DNA of 64,000 nucleotides from Anarhynchus alexandrinus (taxonomy: Eukaryota > Chordata > Aves > Charadriiformes > Charadriidae), in assembly GCA_008711295.1 (NCBI GenBank), contig VUYV01000593.1, forward strand, positions 7,528-71,527. The letters run 5' to 3'. The notes under the pieces are model-generated. The model was not told the origin of the DNA and did not search any database. It was given only the letters and a program-made list of their open reading frames with translations. Made by a program: the position numbers and the translations under genes. Of the stretch, positions 38,641 through 49,889 are shown piece by piece (positions within the stretch are counted from its first letter, which is position 1; each line of letters starts with the position of its first letter).

Positions 38641-39616
38641 TTCATACCATTCTTACTAATTTATGTTGGAGTCTCTTCTAAATTCTGAAACGCTCCTGCG
38701 CTCTTCAAAGGCCAATGAAGATTGAGCAGATTCAAGTCTGTATTTTAGGGCACAACTTTGCTAATACAAGCTTTTAACAGTGACTTAGGCATTCTGTTAC
38801 TTCCAACACGAAGCAAACCCCATGGTTACAATGGTTCACTAAGAATTCGCGTTTCTTTTCCATTTCCACATTTTATCTTTACTATCATCTCTGGCTTGTG
38901 TTTCACCTACACACATAACATTCTTCTTTGAGGCTGAAAACCAATCTTTTCTGTGAACCAGAGATACACAAACCTAATACTCTTTTTTTTTTTTTAAAAA
39001 CCCTGTTTTGAAACACAATGTTATTAAACTAAGTATGAGCAAAATCACAGTATAATATTTAGAAGGGGGAAAAATGGAAACAAAAACAGTATCTGTGAAG
39101 TTACAGAGCTAATTTTATACAAAAATTATTGATTTTAGTTTTTTAAAGAATAAAAGAAGATTAAAATAAGTGTATGGACAGAACAAAAGAGAAACGTGAA
39201 AAAACACTGGCATCTGAACAGAATAAAAATTAAAACAGTGACATAAAGAAAAAAAAGCGAACCCAAAACACAAATGCATGCTAAAAGTACATAAACTACG
39301 TAAGGGTTACAAAGCACTGACTTACGCAGTTTTAATCTACTACTATTATTACTGGAGCTAGTATCTTAGTTAATAAGCAGTAACTTTCTATTTTTCATTC
39401 CAAAACATCATGGCCAATGGTGTTTTGGGAAATGAAAAGTCAAAGCGAAGTCGGAAACATGTCAGAAGTGGGAGAGAAGGTAATTTCTTTTAAACAAGGA
39501 AAAACAGTATTCTCTCTTCAGATTCATTAGGAGTTTCTGCGTTTAATGACCTAATGAAATACATTTGCGTAACTCATGTTATTGCTTCTCCAAACGCTTC
39601 AAATTTAAAATCGTAC

Positions 39617-39665
39617 CTTTCACATCCTCATCTTCAATGGTTGTATTGGAACTCTCTGTTGATTC
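39617..39665 (-). CDS. CAMK2D: CAMK2D exon: acidic linker end (49 bp)
   Basis: This exon reads ESTESSNTTIEDEDVK plus one base of the next codon, the acidic end of the linker just before the hub. The acceptor is TTAACAG and the donor GTACG. It begins in phase 0, so it can follow any of the cassette exons or the 49852-49889 exon directly. Confidence 0.97.
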
Positions 39666-42277
39666 CTGTTAAGAAGTAAATATAAGTAGAATGTATAAAA
39701 CAAGCCGAGCCTTATTTGCGTGCCTTTGGAAATGACAGTTAGTTACAGACACCATGCAAAGCCTTGAAGCAGGGTGGGATGGAATTCACAAACAAATGGT
39801 CACACACCGATTAAGACATTTCCACCCGAAACCGATGTCAAACATCGCCCCTCTCTACAGTAGGGACCATAAATACATTTCCTGCTGTCTGATGCTTTTA
39901 CTTCACAGGAATGTAAAGGAAACTTTTTTTTTTTCTTTAACATCTGACCGTACAAAGTCCATCTGAAATGTTAAATGAATTACCTCAGCCAAGTAGGAGA
40001 GCTTGCCATTTTAAGCTTAGTGATTAAACCAACTGTGCAAAATCAGTCATTCCGTTCCACCTTTTAAATACGCACACTTGTGCGTGCTACAGTTTACAAC
40101 CATTTTTCTACTCATATGACTTATGCAATGTATATTAAAATAAAGTCTCCCACTGATTTCAAGAATACTGGATCAGATTCTGTCATTTTTATACTCTTTT
40201 TGTGATTAAAAAAATTTGGGGAAGGAGATGGAGAATTGATAAATACATGATAACGACTTTGACAAACTAAGGTATCTTTGTAGTTGAATTCTTCAAACAA
40301 CCAGTCATGTAGAGGAATGACTCATCTCTCAGACAGTTTATACTTAAGCCACCACAGTGTTAAAACGGCAAGGATTCTGCATCTCAAGTCTTTCATGAAT
40401 TACCAGAAACATGAAATATTATGGGCAAATTCACCAGGGCACTGTCAAATCTAATAGGTACGGTTTTAGAAAGCCACAAAGTTTTTAAACTTGATTTTTT
40501 TATCTTTCTTGAAAAGTAGAATCAATATAATTTTTTTTTTTTTTAAATTTACAGCTCAATAGCAAAAAGGATTAACCGGTCTATTTTTATAGGAATAAAG
40601 GATTTATGGATTTTATAGATTTGAAGGATTTTACAATTAAATAATAGAAGGTAAATTTGACAGTGCCCTTTATTTACTGTGTCCTCACAAGGCTGAGCCG
40701 AAGGAATGTTCAAAACAGTTAACGCATTACTTAGACCTTAAAAAAAAAACCAAAACCAAAACGTATGTGCATCCATAAATAAAACTACATGAATTAATTC
40801 GCACGCAAACAAAACCGAACAAGTCACCATGCTTCTCCTGAACTGGCTGGTGTTAGGCGTTTCACTCTACACGGATGTATCATGCTCTATCACTTGGAAG
40901 TATTAGATAAAGTACTTATGGGTAAACAAACCCCCCCCCAAACACAAGTTGTGAACACCATGCACAAGCTCACACGGCAGATGTAGCCTGTGATACTGAA
41001 GCATCCGCTCCCGTTGCCATACTATAACGATCAGTCTTTCAGACAAATTTAGGAGTTAACTCTCCGCATTAAGTGGTTTGCTTGTCTGCTGTGACCTTTT
41101 GGGACATTGAGTATCTTAATTGCTCCGATGATACAATAAAGTCAAGTAGATGTAGTCACGCCAATATTTTATCTGGGTTTTCTGGTCTTTAGTGGACTTC
41201 AGCGATAAAGATTAGACTAGTGTTCAAACACAGGCTGTTTGGTGCCTATGAGTTTTGAACTTGGGGAGCTGAAGAAGTAATAACATGAAAATAAAAGCTC
41301 GACGTTCGACAGATGCAAGGGACATGAAGGAATGGGACACACGAGCACAATACACACCATCAGCACTTTCATGCTTGAGAAATGTCTGCATGCGTAATTT
41401 TTTCACTCGGATTCAATCCTTCTCATATGAAATAACCACAAGTAGTTAAGACTACACAAATGAAATGTCATTTCTTTAAGTCAACGCTGTAAACAGCGAC
41501 ATTTTTGTTGAAGAGCAAATTCTTTCCAGGAAAACTAGGAACATGTGTTATATGTAAATGATGATATTTCCTGGCCCTTTTCAAGTCCATGCATGAAAAA
41601 AACAAAACAAAACACGTTTTAGGAATCAGCTGCCAAATGCAAACATCACAATACACAAGAAAAAAGAAAAGCGCATGAAGAAAACGTATTAAAAAAAAAT
41701 AATCAAAAGACCTCTTTGTCACTTGAAATGTTAATTTTTTTCTTTTTTTTTTTGAAACTGCTCAGTGATGTTATGGAAGAAAACCAAAGTCCTGTGCAAA
41801 AGACACGTCACTACACGGTGTACAAGCATGCTGCGAAACAGCGGATGGGATAAACTGAAACCACATCTTTATCGAAGGTGACAACTGCAGATGAAACTCA
41901 TCAGTAAAATCTCACCACGCTCTGAGAGCAGCGTTCTTTGGTTTTACCCAGACTGCAGCATTTTTGGCTGAAAGGAGAGAGAGACCACCCCCTGCCCCGG
42001 TCCCCGAGACTGGTGGCACTGGTGGTACTGAACTCTGCCCATCGCTACCGATTCCCCCCGGGAGCTTCGGCAGCTCAGCACTCAGCGGGACGCACGGAGC
42101 AGGTGAACAGAGATGAAAACAGGCTTGAAAGACACCAGGCGTTAACAAAACTCAGGAATGAGGTTTTTTTTTTCCTTGATACATTCCTGGAAGGGCCCCT
42201 ATTTTGCTGCGGGACAGCGGATGGAATGTGTGGTGTGGGAAAAAAAAAGCAAGATGGAGTTGATTCTTTCTGAATAC
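39666..42277 (-). other. CAMK2D: CAMK2D intron (2.6 kb)
   Basis: This is an AT-rich intron with poly(A)/poly(T) runs and one minus-strand TGCATG (41588-41593). Nothing else is recognised. Confidence 0.86.
41588..41593 (-). promoter_or_regulatory. TGCATG motif downstream of the EPQTT cassette
   Basis: TGCATG on the transcript strand lies about 685 bases downstream of the 42-bp cassette. It is weaker evidence than the nearer sites because of distance. Confidence 0.25.
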
Positions 42278-42319
42278 CTTATTTCCATCAGGGTTGTGGA
42301 TTACTGTAGTTTGGGGCTC
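42278..42319 (-). CDS. CAMK2D: CAMK2D cassette exon: EPQTTVIHNPDGNK (42 bp)
   Basis: This phase-0 exon encodes EPQTTVIHNPDGNK, the 14-residue linker cassette of the delta-A form that is enriched in neurons and neonatal heart in mammals. The acceptor is TCGCTCAG and the donor GTATTC. It is a relative of the EPQTTVIHNP…DGIK exon of beta and gamma; the short DGNK ending is the delta form. It is the third of three consecutive in-frame cassettes. Confidence 0.95.
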
Positions 42320-42536
42320 CTGAGCGAGAACAAAATAAAGAGAAAAAGAGTTCCCGTTGGTAAATACATTCTCGTTAGCGTGAGGGAGTGCAAGAAGAGC
42401 CAGCTCACAAATGCTGAACACTGACAAGAGCTAAAACAAACGTTAACTGTTGCCAGAGGGTGAAACTGGATGTTTTTAGAAGAGGTTTCCTCAACAGCAA
42501 GCCAGCAAAAAAAGACCATGTCACCTACAGCAGCAG

Positions 42537-42542
42537 CATGCA
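42537..42542 (-). promoter_or_regulatory. TGCATG motif (RBFOX-type) upstream of the EPQTT cassette
   Basis: TGCATG on the transcript strand lies 218 bases upstream of the 42-bp cassette. RBFOX proteins bind (U)GCAUG and, as a general rule, repress from upstream and activate from downstream positions. A single hexamer can occur by chance. Confidence 0.35.
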
Positions 42543-43448
42543 GAGACCTTATTCATGACCCACGTAGACAGGGCTTTGAAGCTCCGGAGATCTGCAGAGG
42601 CTCTCTTTTGCACAAGGGCATAAATCACCTCTTTTCTTTAAGCGTGTTTGCTTGTATTAGTATTAAGTCATCGCATAAAAATAGAGATGAATTGATAAGG
42701 ATTAAGGCTGAGTTAACTACCTCTAAACACTACGGTGTTTTGGAAGATGTGGATTACTACCAATTGCTGCCCCGGCAAAGCAGCATAAAAGCAAGCGAGA
42801 GAGATCTTTGCGTCATTTTAATTTGCCCAAATCCTTTTCCTTTTTTTTTCTTTAAAAAAAAAATAAATTAAATAATCTTTGAAATGGCAGTTAGCCAGCA
42901 CGCTTACAGCACGCACTATTGGGCACGGCTACGTCTGGGAACAGACTGCCGTACGCTCACGCATGGAACCTGTTAACCGGTCCTTAGAAATTACTTTGCA
43001 ACGTATGCAAAAAAAGAAACCTCAAGAGGAATCATCCACATTTTCAAAGCTATACGTGCAGGAACACGGGAAACAATACCTCACAAAATTAGGTACTTAC
43101 GCACCGGTGTTTATATTTGTGAGCCCCTGTGATACGTGTATGCCTAAGGAATAGGGGCTACTAATAAAAGCAAGACTGCAATAAAAACTCTGATTAGTAA
43201 TGTTTTCCTAACAGAGCTTATTCATGAGTAATGCCTCCTGCAGATTTAAATGCGAGAGCAACAAGCAAGAGGGTTTAGCGCTAGACGCCTCTCGATCCCA
43301 GCGAAGACTTGCAAAGTCCTGCTGAGTTTTAGGAAATATGGAATGAAAATCTGAATAAGGTCTATTTTATGGTAGCCTAGCAATAATCCTGTTAGCTCTC
43401 CTTGATATCAATACTCATACTATGACAAAGCAGAGAAAATAATAGAGC

Positions 43449-43487
43449 TTTTTTTTTTCTTTTTTTTTCTTTTTTTTTTTTTTTTTN
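43449..43487. repeat. Poly(T) tract ending in an N
   Basis: This is a nearly pure T run interrupted by two C bases, ending at a single N (43487) before CGGTTAGC. It probably marks an unresolved homopolymer length in the assembly. Confidence 0.75.
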
Positions 43488-43572
43488 CGGTTAGCATTAA
43501 AAAGATGGAAACAGTCATCAGGCAAAGAGCTAAGAGCAACATAAAGCGCATTCTACTCACTTTCTGGCACAG

Positions 43573-43578
43573 CATGCA
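43573..43578 (-). promoter_or_regulatory. TGCATG motif downstream of the INNK cassette
   Basis: TGCATG on the transcript strand lies about 280 bases downstream of the 60-bp cassette exon, a position from which RBFOX usually promotes inclusion. Evidence is the motif and its position only. Confidence 0.35.
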
Positions 43579-43856
43579 AAAAAATTCCACTACGGTTACA
43601 AACGCTACGACTCTACCGCATCCAGCTTCCACGTAACATTTTCTATTAATAAACACGCTCTAATGGACTTCCTCACAAAAAAAAAAATAAAAAAAAGAAA
43701 AGAAAGCATAATTCAAACAAAAAGATTTTTTCAAAACCTGTTTTTAGAAAGCAAACAGAGTAAATGCATGAAAAAAGCAAAAAAAAAAGAAGGAAGAACA
43801 AACAGAAGACAGTCAAAAACTTCAAGATAGCAGGAGAAGGAAGATTCCAGGTATAC

Positions 43857-43916
43857 CAGCGCCGGGGTAGGAATATTTTCCTTGGGGCTGGTTACCACGT
43901 TCGTTTTGTTGTTTAT
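43857..43916 (-). CDS. CAMK2D: CAMK2D cassette exon: INNK…NIPTPAL (60 bp)
   Basis: This phase-0 exon encodes INNKTNVVTSPKENIPTPAL, the rarer 20-residue linker cassette used by some delta splice forms. The acceptor is CCTACAG and the donor GTATAC. The fifth residue is Thr, where I recall Ala in mammals. The exon has an SP and a TP dipeptide that could be proline-directed phosphorylation sites (inference). It lies between the NLS and EPQTT cassettes, which is the order I recall for mammalian CAMK2D. Confidence 0.93.
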
Positions 43917-43974
43917 CTGTAGGTATGCAGAAAATAGAAACAGACAGGCCTTAGAACTGGCGGTAGGCACCGTA

Positions 43975-44038
43975 TCTATATCTCTCTGTATAGAACATCT
44001 ATATACAGATATAGATATCTATATATAGATATAGATAT
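43975..44038. repeat. ATATCTATATA-type simple repeat
   Basis: This is a run of ATATCTATATACAGATATAG-like units. It is partly self-complementary but explained by the simple-repeat composition. Confidence 0.7.
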
Positions 44039-47000
44039 GGAAATAAAGAATCACAGAAAGATGAACTTATGAACTTGAACGAACGCTAACAATAGACCCC
44101 ATAGCTCGCTGCAGCTCCTCCAAACATGCCAGCTACGGCTTTTCAGATGCACGATACACAGGTCTAGATAAGGCAGAGATGACTTCGGCCGTGACACTTA
44201 AAAGAACAGAGAGCCTTTAAGTAGCAGCTAATCATATGTAAGAAGAACAAAGGATTAGTATGGGTTTGGAGAAAGTCCTAAATAGCCATTGCATTTTCTT
44301 GACATGCAACAGTATTAAATAATTGCGCCCGGTTGTTCCTTATTGCTAATTACCTATCACTACCATGAATAATATTTGATTATTCACAGCTCTCCAGAAA
44401 TCTACAGATTTGTTGTTTCATCTGGGAACAGATTTGAATAAACATAACTGATTCCAGAACTGAATAAATACAGCTGACGCTAGAAAGAGGCTGGTGCCCC
44501 TTTAGCTTCTTTTGGTGTTATTTTAGGCAAAAATAATTGACAGCTGTGATTCTTTGCCATCTCAAGAGCCCTGCAGTAACTGCGTATCAGCCGTTCAATT
44601 TTTGGTACTATAACCCAAAACTGGAAGGTTTCACACTATAGTATCTGTAGTCTTACTCCACAAATCAGTACGTATCTGCTTCACTTTGCACATAAGTCAT
44701 CATCTTAATTCTTAAGCTTAGCACAGTACTACACCTTTACAGGACTTTTGGCTTTGACTTATAAAAAATTCTAATTCAAATTAAACAGTTTAGCAGTAAA
44801 CTTAAAGGTATCTGATTCTTTAAATCCATTTTTAAGATTCAGCTTTCATAAATACAGTGGTATGAAAAGAACGGAAATACTAAAAAGAATGTACCGAGCC
44901 ACTTTTCACATGCACTAAGAAGCAAGATTAAAGTACAGTAAAACTAGTTTGAAATATGTAATTTTTTTTTCTTTAACAATAATTAGGAAAAAAAATATTA
45001 CGTACATTTGGGTCATGTCTAATTTTAACATGAGCAGTCCAAAGCGGCATGCAGAACTGGGTGTATAGATATATATTGTCTGGAAAGACTTTGGTCAAAA
45101 AAAATGAAGTTCTACTGAACCTCCTTGCCAGGGTAGTTAATAATAAATGCACGAAACAAAGGAAAAAAAGTCCAAAATTGTTTAGTTAATGGATTTTGGA
45201 TAAAATTTAATTGATTTCTTCATTTAAAGAAACAAACTCTAGCATTTTTTGGGTCAAAATTTGGTGTTTTTTTCCTTTTAAAATAAGAAAAGCCTTTCTA
45301 AACCAATTAGAAAATGGTGCTCCGCTAAGTAACATAGATGAAAAGGCATAAAGGAGGAGGAAGTCCTACAATGGTGGACCAAACTGAGCTGTGTGTGAAA
45401 CACCTGACCCCGTAGTGTCAGGTGAAGCATCGCGCACCTCGGCGGCGCAGGCTGCCATGGAACAAGGGCTTGGCTAAATCGGAGCCTTCAGACGTTGGCA
45501 CCACCGGGGACGCTCATGGAGCTTCGCGTCCTCAGCAATTTTTGGTGATTGCTTTGGTACAGGTGTGGCAGCTGACCCGTGGACTGCAGGAATCAAGCCT
45601 GCAGTTGAACTGAATCTTACTTAGAATGTGTCGAGATTATGGAAATGTCAACAGGATCTGCATTAATTAACTACAGACTGCAAATTTCCTTATCTTAACC
45701 AGCATTCAACTGGCTTTGAAGAATATAAAGTCGTCTTGTTAATGTCAGGAACATTATCTCGACACTAAATGTTATTTAGTAATATTTGCCATAGGAACTA
45801 TTCTCCCATATAGAACAAAATGATTTTTCTTTGATTTAAAATCAACGTTCACGGTGCTGTACAGCAGGAGGATGAAAAACAGTGTTTGTTTTTTTTTTTT
45901 TTAACAACAGTCTTTCTACAGAAATTGTCACGAAGAGAAAATACGAGTCATTGTTGAGTTCCAAGTGTTTAGTTTATGCCCCAACTTGGCCTAGTTATTG
46001 CCAAATAAATTTCATTTATCTATTCACAATTAGAGCCATAAGTTGCAGGGGTGTCTGAACTCAAGACAGGGAGAAAATAAATACCTTTGTGCATAAAGTC
46101 ATTGATGGGGAGACATAAGTATTAGCAAGTATTTTATGTAACAACTAACTTGCTTTGACATTTATGGGACTGCGCGATGGGCAAAACTTGAACTCCTTAC
46201 TCCGGAAAAAACTTGAAAAAAACCAAACCAACCACTTCGGTAAATCAAATTTCTACAGGAGAAATGTGGAGTAGTGAGAACACACACAACGCTGCTTGAC
46301 GGCACACTAAATCTTCCGAAACAAGAGAAAAATCACATATCAAGTTGTATAACTACAAGTTCGTATTTTTATGAGAGTGTAGTCATCAAGAGACTACGAA
46401 TAAAGAGGCCTTAACAAAAAGCAGATAGACATAAAGCAAAAACGTGAGGAAAGAAATTAAGATTTCACCAGATTTCATACAGTCCCATTCAGTAGTAGCT
46501 TAATACAAAAAATAAAGTGCTGTGCCAAACGAACGCTTGCTGTTGAATACATAATGGAAACGGGTTAATCAAATTTCATTTCCAATTTTGCCTGAGTAAG
46601 GAGAGCAGGCTTGGGTCCATACTCCCTTGGTGAAAGTCCTATAAAAATAAACAATATCCATTACAGCTACTGCTGAAAACTGCAGGAAATATATTCAAAA
46701 CGTCTTAGGAAGATATCGGGAACACAGCATTCATTAGTACAAGCAGTAAGAGATAACGTAATTCAAAATACAGTTATTTCTTCTGTGGCAACAGAACTTG
46801 GTAAAACCCTTTGAAACTGAGAGAAAACAGCAATAAGCCCGTACGCTTTCTCTCACAGAATGCATACGTGTGATTTTATTAATTTATGAACACACATGGT
46901 GTATATTCTGCATATATTTTTAACAGCAAACGGAAACGATTCCAAAAGGGAGTAAAGGATTTTCATACGAAGCAGTTATTCTGAAGTTGAATTGTGCTTA

Positions 47001-47040
47001 AGCGGTGACCTGCTATTGGTTGCGAAGAAGGAAAACTTTT

Positions 47041-47150
47041 CTATCGCCGCCTCGCGTGTCCGAGGCCGCTCTCTCGGGTCTGCCAGCAGCGCAGGACGGA
47101 CACGCGCAAACGCTCCGCACCGCTGGGCACGGCTCTAGAATCATTATCGC
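47041..47150. promoter_or_regulatory. Short CpG-dense patch in intron
   Basis: About sixteen CpGs occur within 110 bp (TCGCCGCCTCGCG and following), surrounded by AT-rich intron. It is too short for a classic CpG island. It may be a regulatory element or a GC-rich insertion. Confidence 0.3.
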
Positions 47151-47418
47151 TCTTTTGGCAAAAGATTATAAAAATATTTGAAGAAACCAAACCTCTCTCT
47201 CGGGCTTTAACCTTTCCCATGGTGCTCCTGTAGCGAAAAGCTAAAGCATGCTTCACATTAGGAGGAACTCCTAATGTTCACATGAGGAACGTCCCCACTG
47301 CGTCGTCCCGGTGACCCTCACTTGGACGCTGCTCCCGCTGATCCTCTGCCACTGAAATTCTATGTTCCCCCAAAGAAGAGACCATCTACCCGTATAACTA
47401 CAAGCCCACTCAGACCCT

Positions 47419-47883
47419 GTCGTGGTTTAGGCCAAATTGGCTACTGGGGACCTGGGGGACCCCAGATGGGACTGACAAGCAATTTTTGCTTTTTGGGGAG
47501 GGTTGTACTTCCCAGCGAAAGGTGTGGATGAGGGATATTTGCCTTCTCTCTACCGGGACTGGATGGGACATCACAACTGATCATCAGGAACCTCTCAAAA
47601 GTCAGATTCGAACCCGTAATAAACAGGAATAGAGAAAGTTGCCGTGTGGGATCACAGAGGCCAACGGAATGCAAGACTGGAGAGTGGGTTGAGGAGGAAG
47701 AGAAGTTATTGAGGCTGCCGGTCAGTTGGGACATCTTGTGACAAAGCCCTGTGCCGTGAAGGATGTTAGCTGGGAAACCGTAGTGCGGAAAGGCTGTGAA
47801 ATTGGTTACTTTTACTCCTGAGCATTTAGCACAGCATCTCGCTCTACAGTGGCTCAAGTAAAGCTATACCATTTCACTGTGCA
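47419..47883 (+). mobile_element. Possible solo LTR of an avian ERV
   Basis: The stretch starts TGTCGTGGTTTAGGCC, which resembles the first bases of several bird LTR families, and can be read to a CA at 47883 after GTAAAGCTATACC. No flanking target-site duplication was found, so the borders are tentative. No coding sequence is present. Confidence 0.35.
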
Positions 47884-48273
47884 ATGTGGTTTGTGTTACG
47901 TTTTATGATATTAATACTATTAGCTTTTCAAATAAGGAGGTTTTAAAAATTAATAGAAGGCTGTTATAAAATTACCGTTTTGTTACTGGTTTATTTACTA
48001 AGGACATTGGCCAATGTTACATCTACTTTTTTTTTGTTTTCGTATGTCCCCAGGTTAAAAAAAATAAAAAACTTGCTTGAAAGAACTGCAGAACAATTCA
48101 CTGTGGATGGCATAGAGCAACTGCAGGCTTAAAATTCACAAGGTTGTACTTTAAAGTCTTGCAGCTTCTCACAGTACGTTAACCAAACTGAACGCAACTG
48201 TTTGATTTCTAAGTGTGAGCGTTTCACAGGAGGAGGAAAAAAAATAAAAAAATCTGTCGATAAAGATCCTCAC

Positions 48274-48306
48274 CATCATCTGAACACTCGAACTGGACTT
48301 CCTTTT
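48274..48306 (-). CDS. CAMK2D: CAMK2D cassette exon: nuclear localisation signal (33 bp)
   Basis: This phase-0 cassette encodes KRKSSSSVQMM. Joined to the preceding …GVK it forms the KKRK nuclear localisation signal that defines the nuclear delta-B form. The serine next to the basic cluster is the known site whose phosphorylation holds the kinase in the cytosol. The acceptor is TTCAG (48308-48307) and the donor GTGAG. Skipping removes exactly 11 residues. VQMM is diagnostic of delta (gamma has VHLM). Confidence 0.96.
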
Positions 48307-49851
48307 CTGAATTGACCAGTCAGAGAGAAAGGAAAAGAAGAAAATGTGACTGGTTGGATTTGAAGTATCAATGCATGGAGTACAGTATATTTCTGTTTTG
48401 GCTTTTTTTTTTTTTTTTTTAAGAAAAGGACAGCTTAAGCTGTAGGAAAGGGTGGAAAAATGCTACGGATTATAAAGTATCTCAATAACAGAAATGACAA
48501 AAATAGACTTCCCCAGATTTACTCCCTTCGCTCCACATGACCGTGCAGACAAACAGCAAGACACATAAAATGTGCTGAACACCAAAATATCAAAACCCAA
48601 CAAGTGTAATTTAGGCAAAATTTTGGCAACGATTGTTTCCAATATTATAATCAAAATTGAGCTATAACGAATACCATTGTAGACCTGTAGGAGGAATGAT
48701 ATTTAAAAAGGAAAAGCTGGTAAGATAGAGTACATGAAATTTATGTATATATTCCACAATGAAACCTGTTAAGGGTTTTCCAGAGGAATGAGAGAATAGT
48801 ACTGAGTGTGTGCTTCTCCACAGAACTCGGATATCTACTACTTGGCAGTGAGAAGCACTGAAATCGTAGTGTACTCACTTCATTTTAAGTCAGTCTCATG
48901 ATTTTTTGGATAGGAAAAGCGTGCGTGTGTGGGAGAACAGGAACAAATATACCGTGAATCTGGTATTTAAGTATACAATGTTTTGTTAAAGTAAAAAGTT
49001 AGGATTAAATAGAAAATTAAAATTCAGGTCAAACACAACACGTCTGAGTAAACACACAGAGCACAGAAGACTCTCTTTTGAATCATATAATGAAAGCTCG
49101 AGGCACTTATTTTAGTCTTCAGGGGTCCTCCGAGAAAAGAAATATAATATTTTTCATTGCTGAGTGATATTTTTTTTTTCCTGGCTGTTTTTCAAAGTAT
49201 TTATCCAGAACGTTCATTTGTGAAGCATCTCTCCTCCTGCAGGATCTGGTGACATGAGAATAGGAGCTCTAAATCACGTATGAAAGCTGCCAAAATGTTC
49301 CCTTCTTAGCAAGGTCTATTAGTCAGGACGAGCTGATTTGTTGAGATAGTAAACCCCGCAAGTTCTGCCAAATATAGCAAGTACATCTGGCAGAAGACAC
49401 CTCATGTGGAGCCAAGCCTACCAGTAAACTTTTGGTCTTCCACGAAATCAAACGAAAAGTCAAGGGGAAACACGGAGGCAATAGAGCTGCAGATAAAACA
49501 GTGACGCCTAAAAAGCTAACGTGCCCACCACCGAACCATTATTTGTATTCATAAGCTAATTAATAACATTGAGTCATTAATGACACAGTCATCCTTCATT
49601 AAAATAGCAAGAAAAGCATTTTCTCCAGTAGTTTTCTATCTTCCACTTATAAAATGCTTGTTTTTTGAATATATTTCGTTTCTTTAAGCTTCACCTACTA
49701 ACTTTAATCACTTCAAATACACAATAAAAGAAGCACTCATTAACAAATTCTATAAGGGAAAGAAGTAACAAGAATCAATTCTAAACACTGGCAGAAGTTA
49801 CAGACAGGTGGTGACTAATGAAATATATTTTAAAGCGCGCGTTTAACCTAC
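48307..49851 (-). other. CAMK2D: CAMK2D intron (1.5 kb)
   Basis: This is an AT-rich intron with a poly(T) run at about 48403-48420 and no recognisable gene or named repeat. Confidence 0.87.
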
Positions 49852-49889
49852 CTTAACTCCATCCGGCTTTTTCAGCAAACTCTTGGCTG
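49852..49889 (-). CDS. CAMK2D: CAMK2D exon: start of variable linker (38 bp)
   Basis: This exon reads (A)AKSLLKKPDGVK; the first Ala codon is split with the upstream exon. It is the constitutive start of the linker joining the regulatory segment to the hub. KKPDGVK is the delta version (gamma has KKSDGGVK, alpha KKNDGVK). It ends in phase 0, so the three downstream cassettes, all multiples of three, can be included or skipped freely. The acceptor is CGTTTTGCAG and the donor GTAGG. Confidence 0.96.

Larger units (their letters stand above)
42320..43856 (-). other. CAMK2D: CAMK2D intron (1.5 kb)
   Basis: This intron holds a long T-rich tract with an N at 43487, and TGCATG motifs (minus strand) at 43573-43578 and 42537-42542, between two cassette exons. 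No gene is recognised. Confidence 0.85.
43917..48273 (-). other. CAMK2D: CAMK2D intron (4.4 kb)
   Basis: This intron contains a CpG-dense patch (47041-47150), a possible solo LTR (about 47419-47883) and an AT-rich ATATCTATATA-type simple repeat near 43975-44038. No other gene is recognisable. Confidence 0.85.

Noticed and set aside
43975..44038. Possible hairpin RNA
   Set aside because: Self-complementarity is explained by the ATATCTATATA simple repeat; there is no stable unique stem with a conserved arm.
47604..47616. tRNA-like B box (GGTTCGAATC on the minus strand)
   Set aside because: No matching A box, acceptor stem or cloverleaf could be formed around it.
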